A DNA stretch of 64,000 nt from the NCBI GenBank assembly GCA_032251455.1, contig JAVVEG010000006.1, positions 62,001 through 126,000 on the forward strand, given 5' to 3'. The notes beneath the pieces were generated by a model. The model saw only the letters and a list, made by a program, of their open reading frames with translations. It was not told the origin of the DNA and ran no database searches. A program made the translations under genes and the position numbers. Below, one piece after another: positions 45,082-53,971 of the stretch. The stretch's first letter is position 1, and every line of letters starts with the position of its first letter. Origin of the DNA: JAVVEG01 sp032251455. GTDB lineage: Bacteria; Pseudomonadota; Gammaproteobacteria; Pseudomonadales; Pseudohongiellaceae.

Positions 45082-45474
45082 ATGGCTGTAACCAAAACCG
45101 TCAAAACCAGCAAAAAAGCTGCTCCCCAGAAAGCTGCAGCAACACGAAAAACCACTGCCATCCAACAGAAATATACCAAGACTGCCATTCTCAGCGAACT
45201 CGCCGAGAATACGCAGTTGAGCAAGAAACAGGTAGCTACCGTGCTGGATGAATTGTCTGTGCTGATCGAACGTCACCTGAAGAAACGTGCTGTCGGCGAA
45301 TTCATCCTGCCGGGACTGCTCAAGATCAAATCCGTCAAGCGTCCTGCCCGTCCAGCCCGGAAAAATGTGCCCAACCCCTTCAAGCCAGGGGAGTTCATGG
45401 ACATTCCGAAAAAACCGGCAACTACCCGTGTCAAGGTTCTCCCCTTGAAGAAACTCAAGGATTTTGCCGAATAA
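45082..45474 (+). CDS. HU-like DNA-binding protein with basic N-terminal tail
   Basis: Nucleoid-associated protein of the HU/IHF fold, about 130 aa. After an extended Lys/Ala/Thr-rich N-terminal tail (about 30 residues), an HU-like helical part (YTKTAILSELAENTQLSKKQVATVLDELS) is followed by the beta arm region. The family GEFILPGLLKIK and NPFKPGEFMDIPKKP segments match the usual G-x-F-xx-G and R-NP-x-GE patterns. It is longer than classic HU (about 90 aa) because of the tail. The ATG at 45082 is preferred, with AGAGA 6 nt upstream, over an ATG at 45076. Its specific DNA role is not known. Confidence 0.85.
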   Translation: MAVTKTVKTSKKAAPQKAAATRKTTAIQQKYTKTAILSELAENTQLSKKQVATVLDELSVLIERHLKKRAVGEFILPGLLKIKSVKRPARPARKNVPNPFKPGEFMDIPKKPATTRVKVLPLKKLKDFAE

Positions 45475-45509
45475 ACCCGGTAGAACGGTCAGACATCTGC
45501 CCCCGATCC

Positions 45510-45536
45510 CCGGCTTCAGCCCCTGACTGAAGCCGG
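45510..45536 (+). other. 10-bp perfect hairpin after the HU-like gene
   Basis: CCGGCTTCAG / CTGAAGCCGG with a 7-nt loop, 36 bp past the HU-like stop. No T-tract follows, so it is not a canonical intrinsic terminator, but could protect or attenuate the transcript. Confidence 0.6.
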
Positions 45537-45599
45537 AGACTGAAAAAGAGACAGGCCTTTTTGGAAAAACCGCAAATCCAGGTCTTTTCCAGGTATTTT

Positions 45600-45651
45600 C
45601 GCCACGACCGATCGCCACGACCAATCGCCACCACCGATCGCCACCACAAAT
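45600..45651. repeat. 13-bp tandem repeat (x4) in the proS leader
   Basis: Four contiguous 13-bp units: CGCCACGACCGAT, CGCCACGACCAAT, CGCCACCACCGAT and CGCCACCACAAAT. They end 19 bp before the proS ATG. The units diverge progressively towards the gene. Confidence 0.85.
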
Positions 45652-45670
45652 AACTCCTGAACAAGAGCCC

Positions 45671-47413
45671 ATGCGTACCAGCCAGTTTTTGACAGCCACC
45701 CTAAAAGAAACCCCGGCTGATGCCGAAGTGATCAGCCACCAGCTCATGTTAAGGGCCGGGTTGATACGCAAGCTGGCCACCGGACTCTATACCTGGATGC
45801 CGAGCGGGCTCAGGGTATTGCAGAAGGTCAGCAACATCGTACGGGAAGAAATGAACAAGGCTGGCGCCATGGAGGTCTCCATGCCCATCGTTCAACCCGC
45901 AGATCTGTGGCTGGAATCCGGGCGCTGGGATCAGATGGGCCCCGAGCTTTTGCGCTTCCTCGACAGACACAACCGTGATTTTTGCCTGGGCCCGACCCAC
46001 GAAGAAGTCATCACCGACCTGGTGCGCAATGAGTACAACAGCTACCGGCAGCTCCCGGTGATCTTTTATCAGATTCAGACCAAATTCAGGGATGAACGCC
46101 GTCCCCGCTTCGGCGTCATGCGGGCCCGGGAATTTCTAATGAAAGATGCCTATTCCTTCCACATCGATGAGGACTCCTTACAGGCAAGCTATGAACTCAT
46201 GTACCAGACCTATTGTTCAATTTTCACGCGCCTGGGCCTTGAGTTTCGCGCAGTGATGGCCGACACCGGTAATATCGGCGGCAGCACTTCGCATGAATTC
46301 CATGTCCTGGCGGATTCCGGTGAAGATGAAATAGTGTTCAGCACAGAAGGTGAATACGCTGCCAATAGAGAACTGGCGGCCGGCACCCTGGCCAGAAGCA
46401 ACAGCCAGGAAGCTGTTGCGGACTGCAACGAGGTGGCAACCCCAGGGGCCAGAAGCATTGAAGAAGTCAGCACCCTATTGGAATTGCCTGCGGAAAAAAT
46501 GGTCAAGACCCTTATCGTGCATGGTCAACGCTCAGCCGATGAGAACACCAGTGATCGTATGCCACTGGTGGCGCTTGTCATTCGAGGTGACCAGGAAATC
46601 AATCTGCTCAAGGCAGAAAAATTACCTCAGGTTGCTGCGCCGGCAACATTGGCCAGCGAGGAGGAAATCAGTGCGGTACTTGCCTGCAAGCCTGGCAGCA
46701 TCGGCCCCCGCATGCTCCCCATTCCGGTGATTGCCGATCACAGCGTGAACGGCCTGTTCAATTTTTGCTGTGGCGCCAACCGTGACGGGTATCATTTGCT
46801 CAATGCCAACTGGGGGCGGGATTGCCGGTTTGACAGCACTGCCGATATTCGCAAGGTCTGCGAAGGCGATACAAGCCCTGATGGCAAAGGCTTGCTCGCC
46901 ATCAGAAGAGGCATAGAGGTAGGACATATTTTCCAGCTCGGCACCAAGTACAGCAAAGCCATGAATGCTGTCGTACTCGATGAAAACGGCAAAAGCATTA
47001 CCATGAGCATGGGCTGTTACGGTATCGGCGTCAGCCGGATCGTCGCTGCCTGCATTGAACAGAATCATGACGAGCAGGGTATTATCTGGCCGGATAATAT
47101 TGCCCCTTTCCAGATCGTCATCATTCCGATGAATCCGCATAAATCCGCCGCTGTTCGAGACTACAGTGAACAACTGCTACAGCAATTATTACAGGCAGGT
47201 TATGATGTTCTGCTGGATGATCGGGACAAGAAAACCAGCGCAGGGGTCAAGTTCACCGATGCCGAGCTGATCGGAATTCCACATCGCCTGGTCATTTCCG
47301 AGCGCGGTCTGGAAGCCGGAGAAATTGAATATCGGGCCCGACGCAAAACAGCAAATGAACAGGTTCCGGCAACAGAAATAATCGCTTATCTGCACCAGCA
47401 CATCAGCCAGTAA
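45671..47413 (+). CDS. proS: Prolyl-tRNA synthetase (bacterial type)
   Basis: Class IIa synthetase charging tRNA-Pro, 580 aa. Class II motif 1 precedes the GPTHEEVITDLVRNE motif, and motif 2 is FRDERRPRFGVMRAREFLMKD. The editing INS domain (about 230-390) occupies the middle (LLELPAEKMVKTLIVHG and so on), the motif 3 region is GCYGIGVSRIVAACIEQ, and the C-terminal anticodon-binding domain has VLLDDRDKKTSAGVKF. A 13-bp tandem repeat array lies in the leader. It is followed by the BrkB-like gene (31-bp gap). Confidence 0.96.
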   Translation: MRTSQFLTATLKETPADAEVISHQLMLRAGLIRKLATGLYTWMPSGLRVLQKVSNIVREEMNKAGAMEVSMPIVQPADLWLESGRWDQMGPELLRFLDRHNRDFCLGPTHEEVITDLVRNEYNSYRQLPVIFYQIQTKFRDERRPRFGVMRAREFLMKDAYSFHIDEDSLQASYELMYQTYCSIFTRLGLEFRAVMADTGNIGGSTSHEFHVLADSGEDEIVFSTEGEYAANRELAAGTLARSNSQEAVADCNEVATPGARSIEEVSTLLELPAEKMVKTLIVHGQRSADENTSDRMPLVALVIRGDQEINLLKAEKLPQVAAPATLASEEEISAVLACKPGSIGPRMLPIPVIADHSVNGLFNFCCGANRDGYHLLNANWGRDCRFDSTADIRKVCEGDTSPDGKGLLAIRRGIEVGHIFQLGTKYSKAMNAVVLDENGKSITMSMGCYGIGVSRIVAACIEQNHDEQGIIWPDNIAPFQIVIIPMNPHKSAAVRDYSEQLLQQLLQAGYDVLLDDRDKKTSAGVKFTDAELIGIPHRLVISERGLEAGEIEYRARRKTANEQVPATEIIAYLHQHISQ

Positions 47414-47444
47414 GCCCCGCGAGGCTCAAGGCACAGGGAGAAAC

Positions 47445-48812
47445 ATGGCAATCAGTTTTTCCAGCTTCAGCACCCTGATCGAAGCAGGTCGAAAACAATT
47501 GGACCATCTGCTCTGGTCACCCAAACTGGAGACTCTACCATTCTGGCATCGCTTTCTGCTGCGCAGTGCCCGCATCAGCTATGCGGTAATCCGGGATCTG
47601 GGCGAAGGCCAGCTCAGCCTCAGGGCCATGGGGCTGGTCTACTACACCGTTATTTCCATGATCCCCTTGCTGGCGCTGACTTTTTCTGTGCTCAAAGGTC
47701 TTGGAGCACATAATGCCATGGAACCGGCATTACTGAGCGTCCTGGCGCCTTTGGGCGAGCGCAGCACCGAGGTCACTACCAACATCATCAGCTTCGTCGA
47801 CAATGTACGGGTAGATGTGCTCAGCGTAATCAGTCTTGGTGTTCTGCTCTACACAGTCCTGGCCATGATGCAGCGCATTGAATATACCTTCAATTACATC
47901 TGGACCGTGCGGCAGGCCAGAACCCTGGCCAATCGGATCAGTGAATATCTGTTTGCCATCATCGTGAGCCCCTTGCTGATTTTTATCTCGATCGGCATTA
48001 CCTCCTATGTCAACACCAATGTATTCGCCCTTTATCTGGAAACCCTCAATGTCGGAGCCGATTTCCTGCAGATAATAGGCTTTGTTACTCCATTCCTTTT
48101 CATGTCACTGGCCTTTGCCTTCGCTTACAGCTTTATCCCCAATACCCGGGTCAAGTTCGGCTCTGCCTTCGTTGGCGGAATTCTGACCACCATCATCTGG
48201 AAAACAATGGCCTGGGTCTTTCAGAGTTTTTTCGTTACCTCCACCACCAATGCCATCGTCTACCTGGCTTTCTTTACTGTCATTCTGGTCATGGTGTTCA
48301 TTTATCTGGGCTGGCTGGTTCTGTTGATAGGTTCCAACATCGCCTTCTACCATCAGTATCCGGAAAAGGCCCGCTTTGGACGCCAGAAACTGGAACCAAG
48401 CATCCGGGAACAGGAGGAACTCTGCCTGAATGTCGCCTATTTGATAATTTCCCGTTTCCAGCAAAAATTATCTCCCTGGAGCAGTGATGCACTGGCGACC
48501 CATCTACAGATCAATCATGGCCGGGTCATGGATGTGCTTTCCCTGTTGATGGATACGGATTTCATTCGTGCCACCGATGAGGACCCGGCTCATTACCTGC
48601 CCGCCAAGGCCGTCGCTGACATGAGTCTGACCAGTTTGCTGTCACAGATAAGAAAGCACAGTGGCCGACCCAGCGCTGAGGGCACAAGCCCGCACATTGA
48701 GCCAGCCATCAAGAAGTTTATGGCCGATAGTGAACAACTGCTGGAGCAACAAATTGGCAAACAACGGTTTTCTGATTTAATTGATCATGCACAAGGCGAG
48801 AAAACCAAATGA
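47445..48812 (+). CDS. YihY/BrkB family inner-membrane protein with C-terminal winged helix
   Basis: Polytopic membrane protein, 455 aa. About six hydrophobic helices cover the first 310 residues (GLVYYTVISMIPLLALTFSVLKG at the start; FLTVI-type helices at the end), with the family feature of a conserved RxxxR-poor loop. The C-terminal roughly 130 residues are soluble and contain a helical, winged-helix-like part (LNVAYLIISRFQQKLSPWSSDALATHLQINHGRVMDVLSLLMDTDFI). Members were once annotated as tRNA-processing RNase BN by mistake. The function is unknown. The stop overlaps the arsC-like start (ATGA). Confidence 0.85.
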   Translation: MAISFSSFSTLIEAGRKQLDHLLWSPKLETLPFWHRFLLRSARISYAVIRDLGEGQLSLRAMGLVYYTVISMIPLLALTFSVLKGLGAHNAMEPALLSVLAPLGERSTEVTTNIISFVDNVRVDVLSVISLGVLLYTVLAMMQRIEYTFNYIWTVRQARTLANRISEYLFAIIVSPLLIFISIGITSYVNTNVFALYLETLNVGADFLQIIGFVTPFLFMSLAFAFAYSFIPNTRVKFGSAFVGGILTTIIWKTMAWVFQSFFVTSTTNAIVYLAFFTVILVMVFIYLGWLVLLIGSNIAFYHQYPEKARFGRQKLEPSIREQEELCLNVAYLIISRFQQKLSPWSSDALATHLQINHGRVMDVLSLLMDTDFIRATDEDPAHYLPAKAVADMSLTSLLSQIRKHSGRPSAEGTSPHIEPAIKKFMADSEQLLEQQIGKQRFSDLIDHAQGEKTK

Positions 48813-49165
48813 GTATTCCAATAAGCATCTACCATAATCCACGCTGCTCAAAATCCAGGCAGACTCTTGCTTTATTGACCCAGAACGGTATCCAGCCAGA
48901 GATCATTCTCTATCTTGAAAATCCACCTACGGCCAAGGCATTGAAGCAAATTCTGAACAAGCTGAAGATCCCAGCCAGAGCGCTGCTGCGTCGTTCGGAA
49001 AACGAATACCGCGAGCTGGGTCTGGCAGAGACAAGCCTGAGCGAGACAGCCTTGATTGAAGCCATGTGTAGGTACCCAAAACTGATTGAACGCCCTGTGG
49101 TGGTTCGTGGTGATCGTGCTGTGCTGGGCCGTCCACCTGAAAATGTACTAACGCTGTTGCAGTGA
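48809..49165 (+). CDS. ArsC/Spx-fold reductase-like protein (YfgD type)
   Basis: Thioredoxin-fold protein, 118 aa, with the N-terminal active-site Cys in YHNPRCSKSRQTLALL. It matches the glutaredoxin-dependent arsenate reductase family; many genomic copies (YfgD type) are not part of ars operons. The C-terminal motif IERPVVVRGDRAVLGRP is typical of the family. It overlaps the BrkB-like gene by 4 bp. No arsR or arsB is near, so a role in arsenate resistance is doubtful. Confidence 0.88.
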   Translation: MSIPISIYHNPRCSKSRQTLALLTQNGIQPEIILYLENPPTAKALKQILNKLKIPARALLRRSENEYRELGLAETSLSETALIEAMCRYPKLIERPVVVRGDRAVLGRPPENVLTLLQ

Positions 49166-49190
49166 TTCACCTGCTGTCAGGAGAAAACCC

Positions 49191-49799
49191 ATGTCCTCTG
49201 CCTATGTGCTCATACTTTACTACAGCCGTTACGGCGCCACCGCCAAAATGGCTCAATTGATTGCCCGCGGTGTTGAACTGAATCAGGAAATTGAAGCCAG
49301 GATTCGTACTGTTCCGCCGGTAAGCCCTGACACTGCGGCCTCGGCCCCGGCAGTCCCTGAACAGGGCGCTATTTATTGTACGCAGGAAGACCTTGCGGGT
49401 TGCGCGGCCCTGGCCCTGGGTAGCCCTACCCGCTTTGGCAATATGGCCGCAGCCTTGAAATATTATCTGGATAACACGGGAGCGCTCTGGGCTTCAGGTG
49501 CGCTGATTGATAAACCCGCCGGGGTTTTCACCTCTACCTCAAGCCTGCACGGTGGTCAGGAAACCACTCTGCTCAGCATGATGCTGCCCCTTCTGCATCA
49601 CGGCATGCTGATTACCGGCTTGCCGTACAGTGAAAACCAGTTGATGAGCACCGATAGTGGCGGCACACCCTACGGCCCCAGCCATCTGGCTGGCGCTGAC
49701 AACAAAAGAGACATCTCCGCTGCCGAATCTGATTTATGCATTGCGCTGGGCAAACGTCTTGGCAGCCTTGCCCTGCAATTACAGCGGGAATCCGCATGA
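49191..49799 (+). CDS. wrbA: NAD(P)H:quinone oxidoreductase WrbA
   Basis: Flavodoxin-like FMN enzyme that reduces quinones. It has 202 aa. The FMN-phosphate loop is YYSRYGATAKMAQLIARG, the ALGSPTRFGNMAAALKYYLDNT segment is the family signature, and STSSLHGGQETTLLSMMLPLLHHGM follows. It lies downstream of the arsC-like gene; its stop overlaps the DUF2069 start (ATGA). Confidence 0.92.
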   Translation: MSSAYVLILYYSRYGATAKMAQLIARGVELNQEIEARIRTVPPVSPDTAASAPAVPEQGAIYCTQEDLAGCAALALGSPTRFGNMAAALKYYLDNTGALWASGALIDKPAGVFTSTSSLHGGQETTLLSMMLPLLHHGMLITGLPYSENQLMSTDSGGTPYGPSHLAGADNKRDISAAESDLCIALGKRLGSLALQLQRESA

Positions 49800-50182
49800 C
49801 TTCAGTCAGACCACAGGAGTTGTTGTTGCACAGCCGCAGACTGGTTCATTTGTGCTATGCGTTGATCCTGATTTGCTTTTTGTTGCGGGCAGCCTGGGAT
49901 TTCATGCAGGCACAAAGCCTGACCGTAACCCTGTTCCTGCTCGTCATTCAAATTGGCCCGTTGTTGATTTTTTTACCGGGGCTGCGCAAAGATCATCTAC
50001 GCAGTCATGCCTGGCTGTCCTTTGCCATTCTGATGTATTTCATTTATGCCGTCCTGACCGCGTTTACGGCCGGCACATTCTGGTATGGACTGGTATTGAG
50101 CCTGTTGACCGGCCTGTTGTTTTCAGCCCTGGTCGCCCATATTCATTTTTCACGCAAACTACTGGGCAGAACCTTGCAGTAA
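49796..50182 (+). CDS. DUF2069 membrane protein
   Basis: About 128-aa inner-membrane protein with four predicted helices (LCYALILICFLLRAAWDF, LFLLVIQIGPLLIFLPG, AWLSFAILMYFIYAVLTAF, LVLSLLTGLLFSALVAHI). Unknown function. The ATG at 49796 overlaps the wrbA stop. It is convergent with hda and overlaps its 3' end by 24 bp. Confidence 0.82.
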   Translation: MTSVRPQELLLHSRRLVHLCYALILICFLLRAAWDFMQAQSLTVTLFLLVIQIGPLLIFLPGLRKDHLRSHAWLSFAILMYFIYAVLTAFTAGTFWYGLVLSLLTGLLFSALVAHIHFSRKLLGRTLQ

Positions 50183-50905
50183 CTCCTTCAACAAAGGGAG
50201 AGTAATACGCCTCTTGCGCTGCAGGGAGAGCTTGTCCAACTGCCCAAGAACGGCAAACAGCCTGCTTGCTTCGCGACTGTAATGATCAAGCAGATAACGC
50301 ACCACCTCATCAGGCAGATCAAACCCCAATGATCTGGCACGTAATTGCAAGGCAGCTTTTTTCCCTTCATCGTCCAGTGCATGCAGCTGGAACACCAGGG
50401 CAGTCTGCATGCGTGAGGCCAGATCAGGTAGTGTCACATTCAATTGCGCTGGAGCACATCCGGCACTAACCACCAACCGCACCTTCCGAGCCAACATCAG
50501 GTTGTACAGCCTGAACAGGGCATGCTCCCAATCAGGAAGCCCTGCAACTGCTTCCATGCCATCAAGGCACACTATATCCAGTGATTCCAGACCGGACAGC
50601 ATATCAACCGCAATCTGGGCATGCTCCTGCAAGGGCACATAGACTGCGCGCAAACCCTTATCATCAAGTTGATGACAAAGTGCCTGCAGCAAATGTGAGC
50701 AACCAGACCCCTTCTTTCCCCACAACCACAAAAACTCAAATCGGGAAGCGGGCTTGTTCCATGTCGATAACTCGGCAAATAATTGTCTGTTGGCATCAAT
50801 GACCAGGAAATTGGCAAAGGTTGCCTCGTCATCCAGACCCACAGGAAGTGTCAGCTGAAAATTTTCCTGCGGGACCATATTGTTGTGGCTTGTCTCATTG
50901 TTCAT
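50159..50905 (-). CDS. hda: DnaA regulatory inactivator Hda
   Basis: AAA+ protein related to DnaA domain III that, with the beta clamp, stimulates ATP-DnaA hydrolysis and prevents re-initiation. It has 248 aa. N-terminal QLTLPVGL is a clamp-binding type motif. LWGKKGSGCSHLLQALCHQL is the Walker A region, and IVCLDGMEAV the Walker B region, with Gly/Met replacing the usual acidic pair of DnaA. ATG lies directly after the DUF2066 stop. Confidence 0.92.
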   Translation of the reverse strand: MNNETSHNNMVPQENFQLTLPVGLDDEATFANFLVIDANRQLFAELSTWNKPASRFEFLWLWGKKGSGCSHLLQALCHQLDDKGLRAVYVPLQEHAQIAVDMLSGLESLDIVCLDGMEAVAGLPDWEHALFRLYNLMLARKVRLVVSAGCAPAQLNVTLPDLASRMQTALVFQLHALDDEGKKAALQLRARSLGFDLPDEVVRYLLDHYSREASRLFAVLGQLDKLSLQRKRRITLPLLKELLQGSAQ

Positions 50906-52000
50906 TCAACGAGTCCATCGGTAACGCAATCCGCCGGTACCACGACCACGCAGATCAGTGTTCAACGCAGGCATGGCCTGCAGATCCCTGTCCAGGCTGA
51001 GAAACTCGATCAGCTTCACATTATCTGCCCAGAGTTTGAGCTCCAGCTCCACCTCATCACCCTGCAATTGCTTCAAACTGACTTCATTGACCACAGCAAG
51101 TCCCTTCAGGTAATCCAGCATTTGCGCATAGGCGGCAAGTGTGGCAACACCCTGCACCTGCAAATTGACCGTCTCCAGCATGCGCCCGGGGCTGCGGATG
51201 ATCCCGAAATGTGAGGCCAGCTGGGTGGTAATTCGCTCCAGGGGCATCTGCATGTAGCTGCTCATATCCCGATCCAGACTGTCAAACCTGTCTATCTGCG
51301 CAAGGAACTGGAATTGCCATAAGCCCACCAGCTCGCCTGCCGGGGTAATCAACAATCGGCCACTGAGAATACTATCGGCACCATAGCGGGCACTAGCCTC
51401 GCGAATGGCATTTTCATCAAGGCTCCAGGCCAGATCGACCGGCAGGTTGCGGCGGTCAACCAGATCCAGCATCGGCAACAACAGAGGAATACCCCGCTGC
51501 CTGGAAAAATCCTGAATTATGTCAATAAGTTCATGCTCGGAGTCACTACCAAGAATACTGCGCTGACCATTGGCATCCTGAATGGTCAACCAGATCAATA
51601 CACTGGGACGGTTTCTGTCCCAGATGGGAATGCCGGCATCAATCAGCATGGCATCGATTTGACTGGCTGAAAAGCTGACAGTGATATAGCTCTGCCCGGC
51701 AGAACGGAAACTCACTTCCTGGACGAAATTGCCGGCATTGCCCAGAGCCCTGCGCACGGCCTCATGCTCAAGCCAGCGAGACTCTCCGGTCAGTTTCAGT
51801 ACAACTGCTGCCAAGGCCTCAGTGTAGGCACGTTGCCGTTCGCTGTTGGACTGGTTCTCAACAGGCAACTCATGACGATACAAGCCTTCTACCGGCAGAG
51901 CCTGTGCAAACCAGGGGCACAGCAGCATTAGCAGCAGGCCAGGAATCAGAGCAGGCCGCAGCACAGAGAAACAGGCAGGGAATATTAAGCAGCTTTTCAT
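50906..52000 (-). CDS. DUF2066 family exported protein
   Basis: 364 aa, with a signal peptide (ALIPGLLLMLLCPWFAQA) followed by VEGLYRHELPVENQSNSERQRAYTEALAAVVLKLTG, which is the DUF2066 start. Function unknown. In pseudomonads it is found between purM and hda, as here. It is divergent from purM with 157 bp between them, and is followed with no gap by hda. Confidence 0.82.
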   Translation of the reverse strand: MKSCLIFPACFSVLRPALIPGLLLMLLCPWFAQALPVEGLYRHELPVENQSNSERQRAYTEALAAVVLKLTGESRWLEHEAVRRALGNAGNFVQEVSFRSAGQSYITVSFSASQIDAMLIDAGIPIWDRNRPSVLIWLTIQDANGQRSILGSDSEHELIDIIQDFSRQRGIPLLLPMLDLVDRRNLPVDLAWSLDENAIREASARYGADSILSGRLLITPAGELVGLWQFQFLAQIDRFDSLDRDMSSYMQMPLERITTQLASHFGIIRSPGRMLETVNLQVQGVATLAAYAQMLDYLKGLAVVNEVSLKQLQGDEVELELKLWADNVKLIEFLSLDRDLQAMPALNTDLRGRGTGGLRYRWTR

Positions 52001-52055
52001 GCGCGGAATAATACCCGATTCCCTTGCCTTTTACCTCAGCCAGCTGAAATTACGC

Positions 52056-52084
52056 CTGACTCAGTACCCCCTTGCTGGTAGAAT
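52056..52084 (+). promoter_or_regulatory. Candidate sigma-70 promoter of purM
   Basis: CTGACT (52056-52061), 17-bp spacer, TAGAAT (52079-52084), 74 bp before the purM ATG. I see no clear PurR operator. Confidence 0.5.
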
Positions 52085-52157
52085 CCGGGTTTTCTGGCAA
52101 TGCTGCCCTTATCGGCCCCTTGCCCAGCTGCAACCCAACCCACAGGTGAACTTTTTC

Positions 52158-53252
52158 ATGACCAGCCCTGTCCACCCTGATACACCAGATACAGCCACCC
52201 GCCCCGCCTCCTTGAGCTACAAGGATGCCGGAGTTGATATCGATGCCGGTGATGCACTGGTTGAAAAAATAAAGGGCATTACCCAGCAGACCCGCCGCCC
52301 GGAGGTACTTTCCGGACTGGGTGGCTTTGGTGCATTGTGTGAAATTCCGGCTGGATATCGCCGGCCGGTGCTGGTCTCCGCCACCGATGGCGTGGGCACC
52401 AAACTGAAGCTGGCCATCAGCATGAAAAAACATGACACCATAGGCATCGACTTGGTCGCCATGTGTGTCAATGACCTGATTGTCTGCGGTGCCGAACCCC
52501 TGTTTTTCCTGGATTATTACGCGACCGGCGGGCTGGATGTGGAAGCGGCAACGCAGGTGGTCAGTGGGATTGGTGAAGGTTGCCTGCAGTCCGGTTGTTC
52601 ACTGATCGGTGGTGAGACGGCGGAAATGCCGGGAATGTATCAGCAAGGGGATTATGACCTGGCCGGTTTTGCTGTCGGAGTGGTTGAAAAGGACGACATC
52701 ATTGAAAACAGCAGGGTCCAGCCTGGGGATATACTGATCGGACTGAAATCCTCTGGCCCTCATTCCAATGGCTACTCGCTGATCCGCAAGGTACTGGAGC
52801 TGAACAACACAGCTTTGAGCATGAGCTTTGCAGACAGCACCATTGGTGAAGTCTTGCTGACACCGACCGAGATCTACGTCAGAGCAGTACAGGCTCTGGC
52901 CAGGCAGGTCCCCATTCACGCGCTTGCCCATATCACCGGCGGCGGCATTGTCGAAAATCTGCCCAGAGTCTTGCCGGCCGGCTGTATGGCCAACATCGAC
53001 GTTGGCACCTGGCAAAGGCCAGCGATTTTTGACTGGCTGCAGAAGCAGGGCAATATCAGCACCCAGGAAATGTACCGCACCTTCAATTGCGGTATCGGCA
53101 TGATTGTCTGCGTCGCAGCCGATGCAGCGGATCAGGCCTTGCAGATACTGGACCAGCATAATCGCGGCGCCGTCATCATTGGGCATATCCAGAAGCAACA
53201 GACTGCCAGCACATCTGGCACAAACCCCGCCGTGAACCTGCAGGGAATCTGA
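52158..53252 (+). CDS. purM: Phosphoribosylformylglycinamidine cyclo-ligase
   Basis: AIR synthetase, step five of purine synthesis. About 364 aa. DGVGTKLKLAISMKKHDTIGIDLVAMCVNDLIVCGAEPLFFLDYYATG is the signature core, and GGETAEMPGMY follows. The ATG at 52158 with ACAGGTGA 8 nt upstream is preferred; upstream in-frame readings from 51999 lie in the divergent promoter region. Two nt separate it from purN. Confidence 0.96.
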   Translation: MTSPVHPDTPDTATRPASLSYKDAGVDIDAGDALVEKIKGITQQTRRPEVLSGLGGFGALCEIPAGYRRPVLVSATDGVGTKLKLAISMKKHDTIGIDLVAMCVNDLIVCGAEPLFFLDYYATGGLDVEAATQVVSGIGEGCLQSGCSLIGGETAEMPGMYQQGDYDLAGFAVGVVEKDDIIENSRVQPGDILIGLKSSGPHSNGYSLIRKVLELNNTALSMSFADSTIGEVLLTPTEIYVRAVQALARQVPIHALAHITGGGIVENLPRVLPAGCMANIDVGTWQRPAIFDWLQKQGNISTQEMYRTFNCGIGMIVCVAADAADQALQILDQHNRGAVIIGHIQKQQTASTSGTNPAVNLQGI

Positions 53253-53254
53253 TC

Positions 53255-53971
53255 ATGCCCGGCAACATCGTGGTTCTGATATCCGGCAACGGCAGCAATC
53301 TGCAAAGTCTGATCGAACACCAACAGGCTGGCGACTTTCGCATCGCCGCAGTGATCAGCAACAACCCTGCCGCTTTCGGCTTGCAGCGCGCCCAACAGGC
53401 TGGCATCCCGGCACAGGTCGTCGATCATCGTGAGTACACGGATAGGGAGCAGTTCGATCTGGCCTTGCTCCAGGCGATTGACGTGTTTGCGCCGGACCTG
53501 CTGGTTCTGGCCGGTTTCATGCGCATCCTCAGCCCCCCTTTTGTCCGGCATTTCCAGGGGCGCATGCTCAATATTCACCCTTCCCTGCTGCCAGCCTACC
53601 GAGGCACCAGAACGCATCAGCGTGTGCTTGATGCTGGCGAAACACAGCATGGTGTCAGTGTTCATTTCGTTACCGAAGAACTTGATGGCGGCCCGGTGGT
53701 AGCCCAGGTCATCATTCCTGTTCTGGCCACTGATGACAGCAATTCTCTGGCGCAACGGCTTGCGGTGGAGGAGCATAAAATTTATCCTCAGGTTGTCAGC
53801 TGGTTCTGTGCTGGCAAATTGCAGGTACAGGCGCAACAGGTCTGGCTGGATGACAAACCACTGCCTATCGGTGGGGTACGATACTGTAGTGAGGATCTGT
53901 CCGCTCAATCATCCGATCAGTCCATAAAGGCGAGTCAAGATGAAGTTAATTGCCCCAAAACCTGCTCATAG
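53255..53971 (+). CDS. purN: Phosphoribosylglycinamide formyltransferase
   Basis: Transfers a formyl group from 10-formyl-THF to GAR, step three of purine synthesis. It has 238 aa, longer than E. coli PurN (about 212). SGNGSNLQSLIE (phosphate loop), NIHPSLLPAYRGTRTHQ (catalytic Asn/His) and GVSVHFVTEELDGGPVVAQ (catalytic Asp) are intact. The C-terminus carries an extra roughly 25 residues (AQSSDQSIKASQDEVNCPKTC) that run over the next gene for 32 bp. Confidence 0.95.
   Translation: MPGNIVVLISGNGSNLQSLIEHQQAGDFRIAAVISNNPAAFGLQRAQQAGIPAQVVDHREYTDREQFDLALLQAIDVFAPDLLVLAGFMRILSPPFVRHFQGRMLNIHPSLLPAYRGTRTHQRVLDAGETQHGVSVHFVTEELDGGPVVAQVIIPVLATDDSNSLAQRLAVEEHKIYPQVVSWFCAGKLQVQAQQVWLDDKPLPIGGVRYCSEDLSAQSSDQSIKASQDEVNCPKTCS

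Noticed and set aside
45510..45536. Intrinsic terminator after the HU-like gene
   Set aside because: The 10-bp stem is perfect, but no T-tract follows on either strand; recorded as a hairpin only.
45600..45651. CRISPR-like array before proS
   Set aside because: Units are contiguous 13-mers without spacers and no cas gene is in the window.
48809..49165. Arsenate resistance operon
   Set aside because: The ArsC-like protein stands alone, without arsR, arsB or acr3; it is the widespread YfgD-type gene in a conserved housekeeping neighbourhood.
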